From G963663315 sp963668255 (GTDB taxonomy: Bacteria > Pseudomonadota > Gammaproteobacteria > Arenicellales > Poriferihabitantaceae): a DNA stretch of 64,000 nt. The position numbers and the translations under genes are program-made. Where the stretch lies: positions 558,001 to 622,000 of the forward strand of contig OZ220708.1 in the NCBI GenBank assembly GCA_965116595.1, written 5' to 3'. Shown piece by piece: positions 43,157 through 53,198 of this stretch (position 1 is the first letter of the stretch; the number at the start of each line of letters is the position of its first letter). The notes below the pieces were generated by a model. The model ran no database searches and had not been told where the DNA came from. It worked only from the letters and a program-made list of their open reading frames with translations.

Positions 43157-43975
43157 TCAATCATAGCTGTGCGCATCGGATGGGAATGTCCCTTGCTTGA
43201 CCTGGGTTGCGTAATCTTCAAGCGCACCCTGTATACCCGAAGGATTCCCCTTCAGAAAATTCTTCACGAATTTAGCGGTTTTCCCCGGGTAAAGCCCGAG
43301 CAGGTCATGCCAGACCAGAATCTGTCCATCCGTCCCCGCGCCCGCACCGATACCAATGACCGGCACATTGATGGATTCGGTCAGTTTCTTGCCGAGGGTC
43401 CTGGGGACACACTCAATCAGAATGATACTGGCTCCTGACTGTTGCAGAATTTTCGCTTCTTCGATGATCGCCTGGCCGTGTTCGGGGTTCCGTCCCTGGA
43501 CCCGATATCCACCCAGATGATTAATTGATTGTGGTGTAAGGCCAATGTGCGCACAAACAGGAATGCCTCTTTCTGTCAATAATCGCGTAGTTTCTCCCAG
43601 CCAACTCCCGCCTTCGAGCTTGACTGCATGCGCCCCTTCACGCATCAGTATTGCAGCATTTTCCAGACTCTTTGATTCCGAGTAATAACTCATGAATGGC
43701 AGGTCAGCAATCAGCAGGGCACCCTGATTCCCTTGCTTTACGCAGCGAACATGATAGGCCATATCTTCGATAGTCACCGGCAGGCTGCTGTCATGGCCCT
43801 GTATCACCATCCCCAGGGAATCTCCGACCAGCAGTACTTCCATACCCGCATTACTCGCCGCATAGGCACTGCAATAATCATAAGCAGTCAGGCAGGCAAA
43901 TTTATTGCCCGCCTGTTTGATCCTGTTCAGGGTATTGATAGTGACCGCAGGTCGATTGCCGGAGTGAATTGACAT
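43157..43975 (-). CDS. panB: 3-methyl-2-oxobutanoate hydroxymethyltransferase
   Basis: 272 residues. First step of pantothenate synthesis. TIM-barrel markers: LTAYDYCSAYAA, LLVGDSLGMVIQGHD, AVKLEGG, GLTPQSINHLGGYRVQG, ECVP, and GIGAGAGTDGQILVWHDLLG. Stands alone, without panC, in this window. Convergent with gpsA. Confidence 0.95.
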   Translation of the reverse strand: MSIHSGNRPAVTINTLNRIKQAGNKFACLTAYDYCSAYAASNAGMEVLLVGDSLGMVIQGHDSSLPVTIEDMAYHVRCVKQGNQGALLIADLPFMSYYSESKSLENAAILMREGAHAVKLEGGSWLGETTRLLTERGIPVCAHIGLTPQSINHLGGYRVQGRNPEHGQAIIEEAKILQQSGASIILIECVPRTLGKKLTESINVPVIGIGAGAGTDGQILVWHDLLGLYPGKTAKFVKNFLKGNPSGIQGALEDYATQVKQGTFPSDAHSYD

Positions 43976-44211
43976 TTCGGTTATCGCTTAAATCAATTAC
44001 TTTGAATGAGTGACTTCTGGTATGAATATAGACCAGTTTTCAGCCGCAATCTACAACTTTTGATTTCCCCTGAATATGACAAAGCTACCGATTCCGGTCT
44101 GAAATTCCACTGCGCCCTGCCTGATTCGGGTTCAAATTCCTGAAAAACTTAATTTGCCCTGAGCGCCAGTCTTAATTTACACTTCGCCCCTGTTTAAAAT
44201 ATGGCAAGCCG

Positions 44212-44430
44212 ATGGCAAAAGAAGAAGGTATCGAAATGGAAGGCACTATTATTGAGGCCTTACCTAATACTTTATTTAGAGTAGAACTTGAAAACGGGCA
44301 TGAAATCATTGCATATATCTCCGGGAAAATGCGTAAACACTATATTCGGATACTACGCGGAGACAAAGTGACCGTCCAACTCACACCGTATGATCTGACT
44401 AAAGGTCGAATTGTTTTTCGTGTGCGTTAG
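44212..44430 (+). CDS. infA: translation initiation factor IF-1
   Basis: 72 residues, full length. OB-fold protein that binds the ribosomal A site: MAKEEGIEMEGTIIEALPN, HEIIAYISGKMRKHYIRIL, PYDLTKGRIVFRVR. A possible promoter TTAATT (44172) and TAAAAT (44195) with a 17-base spacer would give a very short leader; this is weak. The gene stands alone between panB and ftsY, converging on ftsY. The 236 bases upstream show no other gene. Confidence 0.95.
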   Translation: MAKEEGIEMEGTIIEALPNTLFRVELENGHEIIAYISGKMRKHYIRILRGDKVTVQLTPYDLTKGRIVFRVR

Positions 44431-44448
44431 CGTTAGTACACGAAACGA

Positions 44449-45380
44449 TCAGGGATCCGCAACGCTCGGCAACAAAGCCGAAACAAACGCATCTGCTTCA
44501 AATGGTTTCAAATCCGACACCCCTTCCCCAACACCGATATACCTGACAGGCAGGCCAAACCTGTGTGCAAGTGCAATCACGACACCGCCGCGGGCGGTAC
44601 CATCGAGTTTTGTAACGCACAAGCCGGTCAGTGGGATTGAGCGATTGAAATTCTCTACCTGGGAAAGTATGTTCTGGCCATTACCTGCATCGACAGTGAG
44701 ATAAACGTCATGCGGCGCCGTTTCCTCTGTTTTACTCAATACTCTTTTAATTTTGGATAGTTGCGCCATCAGGTCATTGTGAGTATGTTGTCGTCCCGCC
44801 GAATCAATCAGCAGATAATCAACTCCCCTGGCGCTCGCCGCACTATACGCATCGAATGCAACCGCCGCGGCATCAGAACCGTGGGATTGGGAAATGACAG
44901 GTATCTCAAGTCTCTCCCCCCAGATCTGAGCTGTTCAATCGCGGCAGCACGAAAAGTATCGCAAGCGGCTATCATGACTGAGTGACCGCTCTGCTTGAAC
45001 AGATTTGCCATTTTCGCCAGAGTCGTGGTCTTGCCGACACCATTCACTCCGACCATCAATATTACATGAGGTTTATGTAATGCGACCGGGATTTGCTGCC
45101 CATGCTGACTCTCGTTCAGTATTGCCAGGATGATCTGCTTGAGACTGGTGACCACCTGCTCTGATGAATGGTGACGGCAAGACCTGGTCGTGGCGCGCAA
45201 TCTGTCAACAATCAACTGACTGGTGACCACACCAAGGTCAGCCATGATCAGTTGATCCTCAATCTCGTCGAACCACTGGTCGTCGAACTCTGGCTTCGAA
45301 GAGAACACGCTCATCAAACCTGAAGACAAAGCCAGCCGGGTTTTGGAAAGCCGTGAAAATAATCCCTGATTCAATGCCAT
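44449..45380 (-). pseudogene. ftsY: signal recognition particle receptor FtsY, frameshifted
   Basis: FtsY is the GTPase that docks SRP-ribosome complexes at the membrane. From ATG 45380 the frame gives the N domain, VNGVGKTTTLAKMA (G1), and CDTFRAAAIEQL. It then leaves frame near 44929. A different minus frame continues QIWGERLEIPVISQ, DYLLIDSAGRQ, TKLDGTARGG and GVGEGVSDLKPFEADAFV to the stop at 44449. Adding one base between CT and CAG restores a full FtsY of about 310 residues with a short acidic domain. Since ftsY is normally essential, a sequencing or assembly error is more likely than true loss. Divergent from rsmD. Confidence 0.85.
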
Positions 45381-45503
45381 GGTTTACTGAAAAAGTGTGT
45401 CAGCGCACAGATCACTCTGCCGTCTGTGCATTCGTAACGTCAAAATGTGAATTGTATCGTATCATTGTCACCTGAAATTTCATTCGTTATCTGGATTCTT
45501 TTC

Positions 45504-46067
45504 TTGAAAAAACCGGGCCAACTCAGAATCATAGGAGGGCAATGGCGAAGTCGAGTCATCCACTTTCCTCAAATCGACAATTTGCGACCTTCTCCGGATG
45601 CGATCAGGGAGACGCTGTTCAACTGGTTGTCCGGACATATTCGAAACAGCGCCTGTCTTGATCTTTTTGCCGGAAGTGGAGTTTTCGGCTTTGAAGCTGT
45701 TTCACGAGGCGCTCGAAAAGCAGTGCTGGTGGAAAGCAATCGACACGCTGTCCGCCAACTTCACAAAAACAGCCAACTGCTCGGCGCCGATGACTGGATT
45801 GAAATACAGCATAATCGAGTCGAGAATTATATCAAAACCACCGATGAGAAGTTTGACCTCGTATTCATTGATCCCCCTTTTCAATCCGGACTGATTGAGA
45901 TGACTTGCAGGGGGCTGGTTGGAAGAGATTGCCTGAAACGCCAGGCTTTGGTCTATATCGAATCGAAGAAGTCAAATATTCCCTTACCAATTCCTGCAAC
46001 CTGGCATATTATTCGTGAAGTTAAGCGAGGATTGGTACAGTCAACATTGATCAACATCCGGGATTGA
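45504..46067 (+). CDS. rsmD: 16S rRNA (guanine(966)-N(2))-methyltransferase
   Basis: 187 residues. Methylates G966 of 16S rRNA in the small-subunit head. Signatures: RIIGGQWRSR, LRPSPDAIRETLFNWL, CLDLFAGSGVFGFEAVSRGA (SAM), and VFIDPPF (catalytic). TTG 45504 matches the family N-terminus (LKKPGQLRIIGG); the open frame extends to 45447. Seven bases before coaD, the usual rsmD-coaD pair. Confidence 0.9.
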   Translation: MKKPGQLRIIGGQWRSRVIHFPQIDNLRPSPDAIRETLFNWLSGHIRNSACLDLFAGSGVFGFEAVSRGARKAVLVESNRHAVRQLHKNSQLLGADDWIEIQHNRVENYIKTTDEKFDLVFIDPPFQSGLIEMTCRGLVGRDCLKRQALVYIESKKSNIPLPIPATWHIIREVKRGLVQSTLINIRD

Positions 46068-46073
46068 AGAAAA

Positions 46074-46553
46074 ATGAAAAAAATCGTAGTCTACCCAGGC
46101 ACTTTTGATCCGATCACGAATGGTCACAGCGATTTGGTACATCGTGGCGCCCAAATGTTTGATCGCATCATATTGGCCATTGCACACAACCCTGAAAAAT
46201 CACCCCTGTTTTCAATGGAAGAACGGATTGAGCTTGCCAATACCGTTTTGGGTAAAACCGGTAATATCGAAGTAGTTGGATTTTCTGGATTATTGATAGA
46301 TTTTGCCAGGAAATGCAACGCAACCGTGATCCTGCGTGGCTTGCGCGCGGTATCGGACTTCGAATACGAGTTCCAGCTTGCCTTGATGAATCGAAAACTC
46401 GATTGCAACATTGAAACGGTTTTTCTGACGCCTTCGGAGAATCATACCTTCGTCTCTGCAAGCCTGATAAAGGAAATTGCACGCTACGGCGGCGACATCA
46501 GTAAGTTTGTCCACCCCAGTGTCTATGACGCCCTGGTCGACAAATTCAGTTAA
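46074..46553 (+). CDS. coaD: pantetheine-phosphate adenylyltransferase
   Basis: 159 residues. Penultimate step of coenzyme A synthesis. YPGTFDPITNGH is the nucleotidyltransferase motif; RGLRAVSDFEYEFQLA and FVSASLIKEIARYGGD are family blocks. Directly after rsmD, before a ferredoxin gene. Confidence 0.96.
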   Translation: MKKIVVYPGTFDPITNGHSDLVHRGAQMFDRIILAIAHNPEKSPLFSMEERIELANTVLGKTGNIEVVGFSGLLIDFARKCNATVILRGLRAVSDFEYEFQLALMNRKLDCNIETVFLTPSENHTFVSASLIKEIARYGGDISKFVHPSVYDALVDKFS

Positions 46554-46598
46554 TTCCTGTCTGATTTAACATCCGTCTGGTTCAATTTATCCGGTTCA

Positions 46599-46853
46599 AT
46601 GGCTCTCCTGATCACAGACGATTGCATCAATTGTGATGTTTGTGAACCGGAATGCCCGAATGATGCCATTTTTCAGGGTGAAATTATCTACCAGATCGAC
46701 TGGAAGCGATGCACGGAATGCGTGGGCCATTTCGAGACTCCCCAATGCGTTGAGGTCTGTCCGGTTGATTGCATCCCGGTCGACCCCGACCATATCGAAA
46801 CCGACGATCAATTACGGCAGAAATACCAGCATCTGGTCCAGTCTCCCGGTTAG
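46599..46853 (+). CDS. YfhL family 2[4Fe-4S] ferredoxin
   Basis: 84 residues with two cluster motifs: CINCDVCEPECPNDA and CTECVGHFETPQCVEVCPVDC, the second having the long insertion typical of the YfhL (Alv-type) group. Small electron carrier, partner unknown. Follows coaD by 45 bases, a common arrangement. Confidence 0.93.
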   Translation: MALLITDDCINCDVCEPECPNDAIFQGEIIYQIDWKRCTECVGHFETPQCVEVCPVDCIPVDPDHIETDDQLRQKYQHLVQSPG

Positions 46854-46894
46854 GTTGTCTCAGTTTTCCGGTTACGGACAGGACAAAACAGATA

Positions 46895-49105
46895 ATGACC
46901 CGCCAGTTGAACCAAAACCGGTTCATTGAACTGGGGCACAGATTGCACGACACCGGCAAACGGAAACACCATCGACATGCCATCGTCCTTAGTGGCGATG
47001 TTGATTGGGGGTGGCATTCGGCACAGGATCTATGCGAGCCACTTGATAAACGGAACGTCGTCCTGGTATCCGATCCGGATCATTCACCGCTGTCTCCGGT
47101 AAAAACCCTGCAATCCATTGAAGTCAATCAATGCCGCAATCACCTTGGCCGTGAATACGATGCAGTTATCCATGATTGCCACAGTGGATTTGAGCCTGAT
47201 TCAATCGGTATTATGGCGGGAACCGTGAAAGCGGGAGGACTGCTGATTCTGCTCGCTCCCACGCTTGCGCACTGGCCGGAAATCCGGGATTGTCATTTCG
47301 AAAAGCGCATTCCCCATGGCCTCTCACCACCCCGGCACAGCCGCTATGTCGATCGCCTGGTATGCAGAATCCGGTCTTCGGAATACTGCATCCTGATCGA
47401 ACAGGGTGATAGCCTCCCGCGGCAATCAGACCGACCCCTGAATCAATCCGGGCAGAATCATCCTGATTACAGCGATCAAATCAAAGCAGTCAATGCGATT
47501 AAAAAGGTCGTCACCGGACAAAGACGACGTCCCGTAGTCTTGCTCGCTGATCGCGGCAGGGGTAAATCCGCCGCCCTGGGGCTGGCGGCAAGAGCTTTGT
47601 TTGACAGTGGCCTGACCCGCATAGGGGTCTGTGGTTTAAACAGAAGGTCGGTCGATAATGTATTCAAACACGCGGGGGTTGATTCCGGCATCAGGCGTCC
47701 TTCACTGAAATTCATCCCGGCGGATGTGCTTTTGAAGAAAAAGGCAGATATCGAATTATTGTTGGTTGATGAAGCGGCCACCCTGCCTGTTCCTGTTTTA
47801 ACGGAAATCCTGAAAATCTACCCGCGAATCGCATTTGCCAGCACCGTGCATGGCTACGAAGGCACAGGACGTGGTTTCGCGACTCATTTCGGAAGATTGC
47901 TGGATGAATACACAAGGGGATGGAAAAAATGCGAACTACGTCATCCGATTCGATGGGCAAAGCAGGATCCTCTGGAAAAGTTTCTGTTCGATATTCTGCT
48001 TCTGGATGCCGAACCCGATCCCGCCGCAGATGAAAAACAATCGGCATCGAACATCGACATAACGGCCGTTGACAAAAACGAACTGGCCGGTTGCGAGCAC
48101 AGAGTACGGGGAATTTTCGCTCTGCTGATCCAGGCGCACTACCGCACCCGCCCTGCGGATCTCAAGTATTTACTCGACTCCCCCAACCTTGAAATTATTT
48201 GCGCCTGTTTCCGGGGTCAGGTATCGGGAGTTGCACTGGTATCTATCGAAGGCGGCATGTCTGAAACTCATGCCCGGAAAATCTGGACCAACCGGTCACG
48301 ACCGGTGGGCCATCTGTTTGCTGAGCTGGTTGCTGCACAGTCGGGATTTCATGAAGGGGCACAACAGGTTACTGCTCGAATTGTCCGAATTGTTGTCAGG
48401 CCCGAATATCAACGGTGCGGAATCGGCAGCGCTCTGCTAAGGGAAATCCCGAATCGATTCAAAGATCTGGATTCGTTGAGCACATCATTTGGCGCGAGTG
48501 CACCATTAATCCGATTCTGGGCAAAAAATTCATTTGCGCCTGTGCGCATCGGATTCAGCCAGAGTAAAAATACCGGTTCGCTGTCCTGTGCATTGATGCG
48601 GCCTCTTTCCGGGCGGGGGATACGACTGTCGCATCGCGCGCAGGACAAGTTTCGGAAAAATCTTCCTATCCAGTTAAAAACCCTGTATCAGGGCACGGAA
48701 CCAAAGCTGATTATCGAAATCTACCATTCATTGTTTCGTGGAGGTAACGATCACGTACCCACACAGGATGAACTGATCGACCTCGTCGGGTTTGGATTTG
48801 CCCACCAGAACATGGATAACATTTCAAGCGCCCTGTCCAGGTTTTGTCAGTACCTGCTTGATATGGACAACGGAGTACCGGAAATTGACGCGGCCTTGCT
48901 GATTGAACGTGTCCTTCAGGCAAAGCCCTGGCGGCAGTGCGAATCGCTGGCGGCCCCGCGAGGGAAAAAACAGGGTAATGCGCGACTCCGGTCGGTGATA
49001 CGCGCGGGCCTGCTTCAGAACTTTCCGGTTCAGACCCGCCAGATCTGCCAGGCATATAATCTGATTGACAATATTTCCGACAACCGGGGCAGCAGACATA
49101 CCTGA
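46895..49105 (+). CDS. tmcA: tRNA(Met) cytidine acetyltransferase TmcA
   Basis: 736 residues. Makes N4-acetylcytidine at the wobble base of elongator tRNA-Met using acetyl-CoA and ATP/GTP. N-terminal DUF1726-like domain; RecD-like helicase with VVLLADRGRGKSAALGLA (Walker A) and LLVDEAATLPVPVL (Walker B); STVHGYEGTGRGFATHF; GNAT domain IVVRPEYQRCGIGSALL; C-terminal helical tRNA-binding domain. ATG 46895 is chosen since the longer frame overlaps the ferredoxin gene. It is somewhat longer than E. coli TmcA. Convergent with hisC. Confidence 0.9.
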   Translation: MTRQLNQNRFIELGHRLHDTGKRKHHRHAIVLSGDVDWGWHSAQDLCEPLDKRNVVLVSDPDHSPLSPVKTLQSIEVNQCRNHLGREYDAVIHDCHSGFEPDSIGIMAGTVKAGGLLILLAPTLAHWPEIRDCHFEKRIPHGLSPPRHSRYVDRLVCRIRSSEYCILIEQGDSLPRQSDRPLNQSGQNHPDYSDQIKAVNAIKKVVTGQRRRPVVLLADRGRGKSAALGLAARALFDSGLTRIGVCGLNRRSVDNVFKHAGVDSGIRRPSLKFIPADVLLKKKADIELLLVDEAATLPVPVLTEILKIYPRIAFASTVHGYEGTGRGFATHFGRLLDEYTRGWKKCELRHPIRWAKQDPLEKFLFDILLLDAEPDPAADEKQSASNIDITAVDKNELAGCEHRVRGIFALLIQAHYRTRPADLKYLLDSPNLEIICACFRGQVSGVALVSIEGGMSETHARKIWTNRSRPVGHLFAELVAAQSGFHEGAQQVTARIVRIVVRPEYQRCGIGSALLREIPNRFKDLDSLSTSFGASAPLIRFWAKNSFAPVRIGFSQSKNTGSLSCALMRPLSGRGIRLSHRAQDKFRKNLPIQLKTLYQGTEPKLIIEIYHSLFRGGNDHVPTQDELIDLVGFGFAHQNMDNISSALSRFCQYLLDMDNGVPEIDAALLIERVLQAKPWRQCESLAAPRGKKQGNARLRSVIRAGLLQNFPVQTRQICQAYNLIDNISDNRGSRHT

Positions 49106-49116
49106 TCACGGAAATT

Positions 49117-50217
49117 TCAACACAGTGATTTCAATGCTTCCACAAATGCAGTGTTCTCCTCTTCGGTACCCACGGTCACACGCAGACAATTCTCAAGCAG
49201 AGTGCCCTTCGCATGCAGATTTTTAACCAGCACGCCTTTTCTCTTCAGGTCCCTGAATAACTGATCCCCATCCGATGAAGTCCGGCATAACAGGAAATTG
49301 GTTTCACTGGGAAAAACCTTTACACCGGGTATTTCCGTCAATTGTTCGAACAGCCTGGCACGGTTTTGCAGGATTTGCGCCGACTGCTGTTCAAACACCG
49401 GATAGTGTCTCAGAAAAAAGTGTGCACTGACCTGGGTCAGCACATTGATGTTATAGGGTAACCTCAGTTTCTCCATTTCACCCAGCCATTCAGGACGACC
49501 TGCCAGCACACCCAGTCTCAACCCGGCAAACCCGCTCTTGGACAAGGTACGCAATACGATCAGGTTCGGGTATCCGACTATCGAGTCCAGCCAGGTCTTT
49601 CCGCAAAATGCGAAATACGCCTCATCCAGCACGACCAGCCCGGGCGCCCGGGCCAGCGCCTGTTCAACAGTCACCTGATCAAAACAGTTTCCAGTCGGAT
49701 TGTTCGGGTATGCCAGGAAAACACAGGCTGGCTGATACCGGTCTATCGCATCAAGCAGATTATCGGCATCCAGAGAAAAATCATCATTCAGGGGTACTCC
49801 GACAAACTGCGTTCCTGTCGCCGTACAAATCTGGCCATACATCGAAAATGAAGGATCAGGGGAGATGAATACCCGGCCCGGCCCACCGACCAGTATCGCA
49901 ATCAACTGGATCAACTCATCTGAGCCATTACCCAGCATGATCCCGCACCGGTCCGGAATTTGAAGACACTGGCGCAGTATGGATTTCAATTTCGCGCTAC
50001 CGGGATCCGGATAGCGATTGACCTCAACACCGGCGAGAACCGACAACCACTCCTTGCGGATGGGTTCGGGCATCGGCCAGGGACTTTCCATTGCATCGAG
50101 TTTGATCAGTCCTCCGGCATCCGGAACCGAATAGGCTTTCAGACTCCGAATCGATGATTTAACCCATTTTTCGATCAGTTTTTCAGTCATTTGATTACTG
50201 CAATGTACATTTACCAC
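49117..50217 (-). CDS. hisC: histidinol-phosphate aminotransferase
   Basis: 366 residues, PLP fold type I. LDAMESPWPMPEPI, LGNGSDELIQ, LAYPNNPTGN, VLDEAYFAFCG, PLP Lys in RTLSKSGFAGLRLG. Starts eight bases after hisD (ATG 50217, or ATG 50190 MTEKLIEKW). Last gene of a long minus-strand run headed by iscR. Confidence 0.93.
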   Translation of the reverse strand: MVNVHCSNQMTEKLIEKWVKSSIRSLKAYSVPDAGGLIKLDAMESPWPMPEPIRKEWLSVLAGVEVNRYPDPGSAKLKSILRQCLQIPDRCGIMLGNGSDELIQLIAILVGGPGRVFISPDPSFSMYGQICTATGTQFVGVPLNDDFSLDADNLLDAIDRYQPACVFLAYPNNPTGNCFDQVTVEQALARAPGLVVLDEAYFAFCGKTWLDSIVGYPNLIVLRTLSKSGFAGLRLGVLAGRPEWLGEMEKLRLPYNINVLTQVSAHFFLRHYPVFEQQSAQILQNRARLFEQLTEIPGVKVFPSETNFLLCRTSSDGDQLFRDLKRKGVLVKNLHAKGTLLENCLRVTVGTEEENTAFVEALKSLC

Positions 50218-50225
50218 GAGAAAAC

Positions 50226-51521
50226 TCAGGATTTGAGCCTGTATCTGGCAGATTGTTCATGGGCTGTCAGGCCTTCGCTGTGTGCAAGCGCCGCAGCTGT
50301 CTTTGCCATTTGATTGGCGCCCTCCTCGGAGGCCTGAATCACACTGCTGCGTTTTTGAAAGTCGTATACACCCAAAGGGGAACTGAATCTTGCAGTACCT
50401 GAGGTCGGCAGGACGTGATTTGGCCCGGCGCAATAATCGCCAAGAACTTCTGCGCTGTATTTTCCGGCGAATATTGCTCCTGCGTGTTTAACCTGACCGA
50501 TCAGGTCTTCAGCATTTTCCACCATCAACTCAAGGTGCTCCGGCGCGATGTGGTTGGCAACCTCCACAGCCTGAGCCAGATTATTTACCAGGACAAGACC
50601 ACCGTTGGCAGTCAGGGAACTTCTGATGATCTCCGCTCGCAGCATTTGATCGAGAAGTTTGTCGATGGATTGCGTGATAAGGTCGATCATGGATTTCGAA
50701 GGAGTGATCGCAATCGACTGAGCCAGTTCATCATGTTCTGCCTGGGCAAACAGGTCCATGGCAACCCAGTCAGGATTGACCGAGTCATCACATATCACGA
50801 CCACTTCAGAGGGTCCTGCGATCATATCGATTCCGACATCGCCAAATACCATTTTCTTCGCAGTGGCCACCCAGGTGTTACCTGGTCCCACAATTTTATC
50901 GACACGAGGTATGGTTTCAGTACCATAGGCCATGGCTGCTACCGCCTGGGCGCCGCCAATGGTAAAAATCCGGTCGACCCCCGCAATATGCGCAGCCGCT
51001 ATCACTGCATCATTGATTTCTCCACCGGGAGCAGGCGCCGTCATGATGATTTCATTCACCCCGGCCACTTTGGCGGGAATGACCGTCATCAGCACCGATG
51101 ATGGATACGCAGCCCTGCCACCCGGCACATACACTCCCACTCTGTCCATGGCGCTGACAATTTGACCGAGTTTTGTGCCATCGGCTTCGGTATAGCTCCA
51201 TGAATGAAGTATTTCCTGCTGATGGAAAGTCCTGATACGCTCGGCTGCCGACTCAAGAGACGTTCTCAACCCGTCATCCAGCCGGTTAAAGCTGTCGGCA
51301 ATGGTTTGTGCATCAAGTTGGAGAGCTTCCATGCAGGAAACCGGATGTTGATCAAACTTACCGGTATATTCAATAACCGCCTGGTCGCCGCGGCTTCTAA
51401 CCCCGGCAATGATTGATCCGACCACCTGCTCAACCGCATCATCGTACCCGGTATCGCGGTGCAAAAGCTTGTTCAGTTCAGCGTAGAAGTCGGCATCAGA
51501 ATAGTCAAGTCGTTGTAACAT
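50226..51521 (-). CDS. hisD: histidinol dehydrogenase
   Basis: 431 residues. Two NAD-linked oxidations from histidinol to histidine. YVPGGRAAYPSSVLM, IVGPGNTWVATAKKMVFG, IAGPSEVVVICD, the Zn region FAQAEHDELAQS, and GPNHVLPTSGTARFSSPLGV. hisG, often upstream between murA and hisD, is missing: the murA stop is only 30 bases away. Confidence 0.95.
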   Translation of the reverse strand: MLQRLDYSDADFYAELNKLLHRDTGYDDAVEQVVGSIIAGVRSRGDQAVIEYTGKFDQHPVSCMEALQLDAQTIADSFNRLDDGLRTSLESAAERIRTFHQQEILHSWSYTEADGTKLGQIVSAMDRVGVYVPGGRAAYPSSVLMTVIPAKVAGVNEIIMTAPAPGGEINDAVIAAAHIAGVDRIFTIGGAQAVAAMAYGTETIPRVDKIVGPGNTWVATAKKMVFGDVGIDMIAGPSEVVVICDDSVNPDWVAMDLFAQAEHDELAQSIAITPSKSMIDLITQSIDKLLDQMLRAEIIRSSLTANGGLVLVNNLAQAVEVANHIAPEHLELMVENAEDLIGQVKHAGAIFAGKYSAEVLGDYCAGPNHVLPTSGTARFSSPLGVYDFQKRSSVIQASEEGANQMAKTAAALAHSEGLTAHEQSARYRLKS

Positions 51522-51551
51522 GATGGTAAACCTAAGGAATCAGGTCGCTAT

Positions 51552-52823
51552 TCAAGTCAGATAATGCTCGGGTACCCTGCGAATATTCGCACCAAGCAGC
51601 GTAAGCTTCTCCTCAATAAAATGATAGCCTCGATCAATGTGATATATGCGGTCAATGACGGTATCCCCCTGGGCGATCAATCCCGCCAGAATCAAACAGG
51701 CTGATGCGCGCAAGTCGGTTGCCATTACCGGTGCGGCATGGAGTTGATCAACTCCGCGTATTACCGCAATATTGCCGTCGAGGTCAATGTTTGCCCCCAT
51801 TCGTTGAAGTTCCTGGACATGCATGAACCGGTTTTCAAATACTGTTTCGACGACGGTTGCGGTACCATCTGCAATAGTGTTGAGTAATACGAATTGAGCC
51901 TGCATGTCGGTTGGAAACGCAGGATAGGGCGCAGTGCGAATATTAACCGACTTTATTCTTTCCGTGGGCGCTTTCAAATGAATCCAGGTATCCCCTGTTT
52001 CAATTTCAGCGCCTGCTTCACGTAATTTTTCCAATATTGCATCAAGCTGCTTCGGAATTACATCCCTGACCGTTATCTCCCCGCCTGAAACCATCGCGGC
52101 AACCAGGAATGTCCCCGCTTCGATTCGGTCCGGTATCGCATGGTGATGGGCGGACCCGAGTTTTTCGACGCCTTCAATGATAATTTCGTCCGTACCCGCA
52201 CCTTCAATCTTGGCGCCCATCGCATTCAGACAATCTGCCAGGTCAATCACTTCCGGTTCTCTTGCAGCGTTCTCGATAGTGGTTACACCTTCTGCCAGTG
52301 TGGCCGCCATCATCAGATTTTCCGTACCGGTAACGGAAATCAGATCCATGAAGATTCTTGTCCCTTTCAGGCGGGATGCACTGGCTTTGATATATCCGCC
52401 GCTGAATGTGATCTTCGCCCCCAGCGCTTCGAGTCCCTTGATGTGCATATTGACCGGCCTTGAACCGATCGAACAACCACCAGGCAGTGACACCTCTGCC
52501 GTACCGAATCGTGCGGTTAATGGTCCCAATACAAGTATGGATGCGCGCATCGTTCTCACCAGCTCATAGGGGGCAATTACACTGTTGACATCGGATGCAT
52601 CGGCTTCGATCGACATATTTTCGTTCACTCGAAGTTTCACCCCCAACTGACCCAACAGCTCCATGGTCGTGGTAATATCCTGTAGATGGGGGATATTACT
52701 GATGCTCAGTGACTCCTCTGTCAGCAACGAAGAAATCATCAAGGGTAACGCGGCATTCTTAGCCCCTGAAATTCGCACATCCCCTTTCAGGGGGATGCCG
52801 CCGGTTGCAATTAATTTATCCAT
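51552..52823 (-). CDS. murA: UDP-N-acetylglucosamine 1-carboxyvinyltransferase
   Basis: 423 residues. First committed step of peptidoglycan. GDVRISGAKNAALPL, catalytic loop LPGGCSIGSRPVN with the Cys that fosfomycin alkylates, and AFPTDMQAQF. MDKLIATGGIPLKG at 52823 is the family start; the frame is open to 52880. Lies between the SUF-linked Rieske gene and hisD. Confidence 0.96.
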   Translation of the reverse strand: MDKLIATGGIPLKGDVRISGAKNAALPLMISSLLTEESLSISNIPHLQDITTTMELLGQLGVKLRVNENMSIEADASDVNSVIAPYELVRTMRASILVLGPLTARFGTAEVSLPGGCSIGSRPVNMHIKGLEALGAKITFSGGYIKASASRLKGTRIFMDLISVTGTENLMMAATLAEGVTTIENAAREPEVIDLADCLNAMGAKIEGAGTDEIIIEGVEKLGSAHHHAIPDRIEAGTFLVAAMVSGGEITVRDVIPKQLDAILEKLREAGAEIETGDTWIHLKAPTERIKSVNIRTAPYPAFPTDMQAQFVLLNTIADGTATVVETVFENRFMHVQELQRMGANIDLDGNIAVIRGVDQLHAAPVMATDLRASACLILAGLIAQGDTVIDRIYHIDRGYHFIEEKLTLLGANIRRVPEHYLT

Positions 52824-52848
52824 ATGCAGGGAACGCGAGCGATCCGGA

Positions 52849-53169
52849 CTAATCCCAGCGATTGTCCTGAACATAGACAACCTGATCCAGAACCATTACC
52901 GGAAATGTATCAATCGGTTCGTATGCGGGCGGCGCCGTGACCACACCGGTTTTTATACAGAATCGCGCGCCATGACGAGGACATTCAATGTCATCGCCAA
53001 TGATACAACCATCCGCGATTTCGCTGCCATCGTGGGTACAGACATCCTCTATCGCGTAAAAGTCGCCACCCAGATTGAATACCGCAACCATGGCGCCTTC
53101 AACATCGACTACCTTGTGTTGGCCTGGACCCACCTCATCCTTTGAACACACCTCAACCCAGTCGCCCAT
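52849..53169 (-). CDS. Rieske-type ferredoxin of the SUF cluster
   Basis: 106 residues with one Rieske 2Fe-2S site: CTHDGSEI and CPRHGARF. Such small Rieske proteins often end SUF operons after sufT; role unproven, perhaps electron supply for cluster assembly. Follows sufT by 29 bases. Confidence 0.88.
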   Translation of the reverse strand: MGDWVEVCSKDEVGPGQHKVVDVEGAMVAVFNLGGDFYAIEDVCTHDGSEIADGCIIGDDIECPRHGARFCIKTGVVTAPPAYEPIDTFPVMVLDQVVYVQDNRWD

Positions 53170-53198
53170 CAGTTCCCTCTTGAGATTTTTTCTTCGGG

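Noticed and set aside
44925..44935. Programmed frameshift in ftsY
   Set aside because: No slippery heptamer is at the switch point; a G run lies nearby but downstream. An error or mutation is simpler.
46769..46894. N-terminal extension of tmcA
   Set aside because: It overlaps the ferredoxin gene in another frame and adds no family sequence.
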